Assembly: GCA_023391175.1 (NCBI GenBank)
Contig: JAEWBL010000266.1
Span: forward strand, 1-9,017
From: Pseudomonadota bacterium
Lineage (GTDB): Bacteria > Pseudomonadota > Alphaproteobacteria > Rhizobiales > Xanthobacteraceae
Length of the DNA stretch: 9,017 bases
Direction of reading: 5' to 3'
Part shown: piece by piece, positions 5,508 through 9,017 of the stretch
Layout of the letters: every line of letters begins with the position of its first letter
Numbering within the stretch: position 1 is the first letter of the stretch
The notes under the pieces: generated by a model
Told to the model about the DNA's origin: nothing
Databases searched by the model: none
What the model saw: only the letters and a program-made list of their open reading frames with translations
Translations under genes and position numbers: made by a program

Positions 5508-8500
5508 TCAGAACTTCACCGCCAGCGTCGCCTTGCCGGCATTGTAGCTGGTGCCGTCACCGGCCATGCCCTCGTAGCCCAGCGAGAAGGTCGCGCCGGT
5601 CGCAAAGGCGAAGTCGATGCCCACCGAGCCGACGATGCTGTCCTCGGCAATGGCGAGGCCGTCGATGCCGAAGGCCGTGCCGGTATTGATGAAGCTCAGC
5701 ACCGTCTGGGGCGTCACGTCGCCGAAGGCGTGGCGCCAGCCGGCCGAGGCGTGGGGCGTCACGACGATGCCCGAGGCATTGAAGCTGGTGGCGACGCGCA
5801 GGCCCAGGGTGGAATAGGCGGTGTCGAACGACGAGCCGGTGGAGGCGAGGCCGGCGATGGGCGCGTTGTTCTCGATGAAGCTGCCGAGATTCACGCTGGT
5901 CCAGCCTATGCCGGCGAAGGGCTCCAGCGCCAAGCCGCTGAACGCGAAGGTGTAGCCGGCCTCGGCGAAGAGGTTGCCGGCGGTGCCGTTGTAGCTGGCT
6001 TTCGGGCTCTCGCCGGTGAGGGCGACGAAGCGGCTCTGGTCGATGCTGCTCCAGCCGTAGCTGGCGCCGGCACGCAGCTTCACCGCGTCGAAGGTCGCGC
6101 CACCGTAGGCGGCGATGCGCCAGGTCTCGGTGTTGGCCGAGGCCGCATCCGCGCTGGTCGAGGCGGAGGAATAGCCGGCGGCAAGGCCCATCACCCAGTT
6201 GCTGGCCGAGAGGTCCGCGCCGATGAGCAGGCCGCCGAGGTTGGTGTCGGCCGCGGCGGCATTGCCGTTGGCCGAGGTGGACAGCCACTGGCCGTAGCCC
6301 TGCGCCCAGGTGGTCCACACGGGTGCGGGCTCGGGCGCCTTGATGGCCTTGAAGGCCTGCGCGCCGGGCGTCGCCGGATCGGCATAGGCGCGCGCCGGAC
6401 CGCCAGCGCCGAGCGCGGCTTCTGCCCCCTTGGCGCCGGTGTAACCCGCCTGCCGCAGACGGCCGAGGATGAGGTCGTTGACCATCATGTTCTCGGTGGC
6501 GAGCTGGCCGGGCAGCGTGGCGTAGAGGTCGCCGGAGAGCTGGGAGAGGGCCAGCGTCGGCTTGTCGTCGGCCGTCTGGGTCACGAAGGCCGAATAGAGC
6601 TTCGATGTGTCCGCCTTCGGCCCCGCGCCGATGCGCTCCAGGGCACCGGCGACCGAGCGCTGGTTGGGCGTCACGGCGTAGGAGGCGAAAGAGACGCCGT
6701 TGCGCGCCAGCGAGAGATAAACATTGTTGGCGTCGTAGCTCAGCGCGGGATCGACGAAGAGATAGTCGATGGGGGTGAGCACATCGAGCGAGAAGGTGCC
6801 GCTAACACCGCCCGCGGACGAGAGGATGGTGTAGTCCCGACCCCAGGCGAGCTGGCCCACCATCTCCACCTCGGACCCCACGCCGATGACGGTGGCGCCG
6901 GTGGCGCGGATGAGGTCGGTATTGCCCACCGCGTCCACATCCACCCGGTAGGTGCCGGAGATGGCGGCGGAGCCCTTCACGTCGAGTACGCCGAAGCGCG
7001 ACGTTGCGGAGCTGAGATTGATCGTCGTGTTGCCGGAGACGGCGAGGCCACCCACCGTGCCCCAGCCGAGGAGCTCGGCCGGCAGGGCGTTCGAGCCCGA
7101 CACGCTCAGCGAGGCCCCGGCGAGGGAGGCGCCCTCCAGATAGACCGAAGCCTGGTTGAAGATCACCGCGCCCGAGAAATCGGACGTGCCGGTGAGGGTG
7201 GTGAGCGAGCCGTTGCCGGCAGTCAGCACCTCGAAGTTGCGATAGGTGGCGCTGTTGCCGAGGAGGCTCAGGTCGAAATCGACATTTTCGCCATTGCCGC
7301 CGAGCTGCAGAGTGTCGGCGCCACCCTCCGCGTCCACGATGCCCACCACCTTGCTGCCGGTGCCATAGACGAACAGATCGTTGCCGCCGCCCATCTGCAC
7401 CGCATAGGTGGTGCCGGAGATGGTGCCGTAATTGGTGACGGTCAGCGACTTGGTGGGGTCGACGCCGGAGTTCACATAGCGGATGCCATAGCCGTCGAGG
7501 CCCTGGATGGTGCCGTAGTTGGTAACGGTCGCGGCGGCGTAGGCATCGCCGCTGTTGCTGTCGTCGATGAGGATGCCGTTGTTGGCGCCGGAGATCAGCG
7601 CCGAGGTGTGGGCGGCATCGCCGTTCACCATCGTGCCGCCGCCGATGGCGATGCCCTCGGAGGTGCTGGGCTTGGTCTCGCCCGGCTTGATGCCCTTGGA
7701 GCCGAGCCCCTCGATGGTGCCGTAGTTGATGACCGTGCCGGCGTGGTCGAAGTCCACGCCGTCGCCGTCGCCGAAGCTCGCGGCCGGATCGAAGGTGCCG
7801 GAAATCTTGCCGTAATTGACCAGCGTGCCCGTGCCGTTGGAGTTCACGCCCGAACCGTTGCGGCCCTCGATGGTACCGTTGTTGGTGACGATCAGATTAT
7901 CGTCCGTACCGGTGGCCTTGATGCCGTGATAGGCGCCGGAGATGAGACCGCCGGCATAGTTGTTCACCTTGAGGGTGATGGCCTGGCCCTGGTCGTCGCC
8001 GCTCACCTTGACGGCGGAATTGTTCTGCGTGTCGGCGGTTCCGGCTGCGTAATAGGACGAGATGGTCCCGTAATTGTTGATGGTGACGCCGTTGGTGCCC
8101 TGGATGCCGTCATTGTCGGCGGCGGTGATGAGGCCGGTCTTCTGGTTGGTAATGGTGATGGTGGCGTTGGTGGAATAGATGTCGCCGAGGTCGATGCCCT
8201 GCCCGCCCGACTTCGACTGGATCGTGCCCGCATTGGTGATGGAGATCACCGGCGCGGCGGTGCTCGTGGTGGTGGACGAGATCTTGATGGCGTCGTCCGT
8301 GCCGGTGATGACGCCGCCTGCCTCGTTGGTGATGGTGAGGCTCTTCAGCGTGTCGAAGTTCGAGGCGGTATCGAACTTGATGGCGCGCTTGCCCGACGAG
8401 GTGGTTTCGATCGTCCCGGAATTGGTGATGCCGTTGGTGCCGCCGCCGAGGCGGATGGCATCCGAGCCGGCCGAGGAGATGGTGCCGGTGTTGCCGATGG

Positions 8501-8978
8501 TGATGGCGGCCGTGGCCGCGGTCGCCTTGTCGAAGTCCAGCGCCTGACCGGTCTGCGAGCTGATCGTGCCGGCGTTGTTGACGATCACCGTGCCGTTGGC
8601 GAGCGGCCCATTGATGCGGAAGGCATCATCCTTGGACGTGACCTTGCCGGTGGCGGTGTTGGTCAGCGTGAAGGTGCCGGTGAACGCACCCGTGGTGTCG
8701 ATGGTCCGGCCGGTGGACGTGACGGTGCCGGAATTGGTGATGACCACGCCGGGCGTCGTCGTGGCATTGCCGTTCCACACGATGGAGGCGGACGCGCCCG
8801 TGCTCAGGGTCCCGCCTGCGTCGATGGTGCCCGTGTCGCTGCCGGAGACGGTCTGCTGCCCGGAGGCCGGCGGCACCGTGAAGGATCCCGCAACGGCGGG
8901 CAGCGCCGCGCCCGAGCAGACGAGCGCCAGGACGATTCGGCTTGCGGACGAATGAAGCAGCGGCAGACGGAGCATCAT
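5508..8978 (-). CDS. Classical autotransporter with repetitive beta-helix passenger
   Basis: Type Va secreted or surface protein of 1156 aa. Residues 1-30 form a Sec signal peptide (Arg residues, hydrophobic core IVLALVCSGAALP, cleavage after AVA). Residues 79-530 hold about 16 degenerate turns of the form (I/V)TNxGTI...AI, expected to stack as a right-handed beta-helix. Residues 530-560 show GGGNDLFVYG and EGGADTLQLG, then a non-repetitive stem with the usual autotransporter pre-barrel signatures LVAGALERI-like SVAGALERIGAG (775-786) and LALSQLSGDLYATLPGQLA (809-827). A linker rich in Ala, Pro and Gly (845-887) leads to the translocator barrel from Trp888 (WTTWAQGYGQW) to the terminal Phe1156 in TLAVKF, as BAM substrates require. 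The only Cys is in the signal peptide. No catalytic motif is visible in the passenger, so adhesion or aggregation is more likely than proteolysis; the ligand is unknown. The start is taken at ATG 8978 (a second ATG follows at 8975). There is no good SD, and the frame stays open to the window edge, so a longer N-terminus is possible. Confidence 0.93.
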   Translation of the reverse strand: MMLRLPLLHSSASRIVLALVCSGAALPAVAGSFTVPPASGQQTVSGSDTGTIDAGGTLSTGASASIVWNGNATTTPGVVITNSGTVTSTGRTIDTTGAFTGTFTLTNTATGKVTSKDDAFRINGPLANGTVIVNNAGTISSQTGQALDFDKATAATAAITIGNTGTISSAGSDAIRLGGGTNGITNSGTIETTSSGKRAIKFDTASNFDTLKSLTITNEAGGVITGTDDAIKISSTTTSTAAPVISITNAGTIQSKSGGQGIDLGDIYSTNATITITNQKTGLITAADNDGIQGTNGVTINNYGTISSYYAAGTADTQNNSAVKVSGDDQGQAITLKVNNYAGGLISGAYHGIKATGTDDNLIVTNNGTIEGRNGSGVNSNGTGTLVNYGKISGTFDPAASFGDGDGVDFDHAGTVINYGTIEGLGSKGIKPGETKPSTSEGIAIGGGTMVNGDAAHTSALISGANNGILIDDSNSGDAYAAATVTNYGTIQGLDGYGIRYVNSGVDPTKSLTVTNYGTISGTTYAVQMGGGNDLFVYGTGSKVVGIVDAEGGADTLQLGGNGENVDFDLSLLGNSATYRNFEVLTAGNGSLTTLTGTSDFSGAVIFNQASVYLEGASLAGASLSVSGSNALPAELLGWGTVGGLAVSGNTTINLSSATSRFGVLDVKGSAAISGTYRVDVDAVGNTDLIRATGATVIGVGSEVEMVGQLAWGRDYTILSSAGGVSGTFSLDVLTPIDYLFVDPALSYDANNVYLSLARNGVSFASYAVTPNQRSVAGALERIGAGPKADTSKLYSAFVTQTADDKPTLALSQLSGDLYATLPGQLATENMMVNDLILGRLRQAGYTGAKGAEAALGAGGPARAYADPATPGAQAFKAIKAPEPAPVWTTWAQGYGQWLSTSANGNAAAADTNLGGLLIGADLSASNWVMGLAAGYSSASTSADAASANTETWRIAAYGGATFDAVKLRAGASYGWSSIDQSRFVALTGESPKASYNGTAGNLFAEAGYTFAFSGLALEPFAGIGWTSVNLGSFIENNAPIAGLASTGSSFDTAYSTLGLRVATSFNASGIVVTPHASAGWRHAFGDVTPQTVLSFINTGTAFGIDGLAIAEDSIVGSVGIDFAFATGATFSLGYEGMAGDGTSYNAGKATLAVKF
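7389..8744 (-). repeat. Tandem degenerate repeats of the autotransporter passenger
   Basis: Coding repeats for residues 79-530 of the autotransporter, about 19-30 codons each. At DNA level the GTI-N block recurs on the plus strand as variants of GATGGTGCCGTARTTGGT, for instance at 7419-7436, 7506-7523 and, with GAT in place of GGT, 7713-7730, with more diverged copies up to 8744. The sequence identity is enough for slippage or recombination between turns. Confidence 0.8.
8889..8978 (-). other. Sec signal peptide of the autotransporter
   Basis: Encodes residues 1-30: a short basic region (Arg4, Arg14), a hydrophobic core and an AVA-GS cleavage site. Cys21 is preceded by Val, not Gly, Ala or Ser, so it is not a lipobox and signal peptidase I cleavage is expected. 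Confidence 0.8.
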
Positions 8979-9017
8979 GGAAGGGCAATTCCGGCAGGGA
9001 GAAACGGGAAGCTCGGC

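Noticed and set aside
7389..8744. CRISPR-like or satellite DNA suggested by the recurring GATGGTGCCGTARTTGGT blocks
   Set aside because: Spacing is irregular, the copies are degenerate, and all are in frame within one protein as beta-helix turns.
8916..8930. Lipobox in the autotransporter signal peptide around Cys21
   Set aside because: The residue before Cys is Val rather than Gly, Ala or Ser, and a good signal peptidase I site follows at AVA-GS.
8179..8955. Two plus-strand frames opposite the autotransporter passenger
   Set aside because: Val/Pro/Met-rich translations that come from reading the repeat codons in antisense; no SD or domain.

Overview
The window is high-GC, densely coded DNA with strong third-position G/C bias. 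The gene content points to an alphaproteobacterium of the Hyphomicrobiales (Rhizobiales). The best clue is a set of genes for dephospho-tetrahydromethanopterin (dH4MPT)-linked C1 metabolism, known from methylotrophs such as Methylorubrum, Hyphomicrobium and Xanthobacter. Family or genus cannot be fixed from the sequence; a Xanthobacteraceae-like or Methylobacterium-like organism is an inference only.

Layout. (1) Bases 1-781, plus strand: the 3' part of a transglutaminase-like protein whose N-terminus lies outside the window. (2) 782-961: an intergenic stretch with a palindromic element and a hairpin that hides a strong Shine-Dalgarno-like sequence. (3) 962-1813: a solitary pstB-type phosphate transporter ATPase without pstSCA or phoU beside it. 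(4) 1896-5418, plus strand: four genes in a row, encoding a HIT-family hydrolase, beta-RFAP synthase (mptG, the committed step of methanopterin synthesis), an ATP-grasp ligase like OrfY, and a CitG-like protein like Orf5. (5) 5461-5500: a perfect 11-bp inverted repeat that makes a good intrinsic terminator for the minus strand. (6) 5508-8978, minus strand: a large classical (type Va) autotransporter with a signal peptide, about 16 degenerate beta-helix turns and a C-terminal 12-strand-type barrel ending in Phe.

How the genes work together. The block at 1896-5418 probably makes the C1 carriers (dH4MPT and possibly methylofuran) used to oxidise formaldehyde. MptG builds the aminobenzene C-riboside. 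The CitG-like and ATP-grasp proteins are known or suspected to act later, with steps not settled from sequence. The HIT protein may clear a nucleotide by-product or may only be a neighbour. The autotransporter is convergent with this operon and functionally separate. The pstB and transglutaminase-like genes have no evident link to C1 metabolism.

No RNA genes, CRISPR arrays, insertion sequences or integrase genes were seen. The most unusual points are the apparent one-residue displacement of both catalytic Cys and His in the transglutaminase-like protein, the orphan pstB with a sequestered SD, the HIT gene tightly joined to mptG, and the two-block repeat architecture of the autotransporter passenger.
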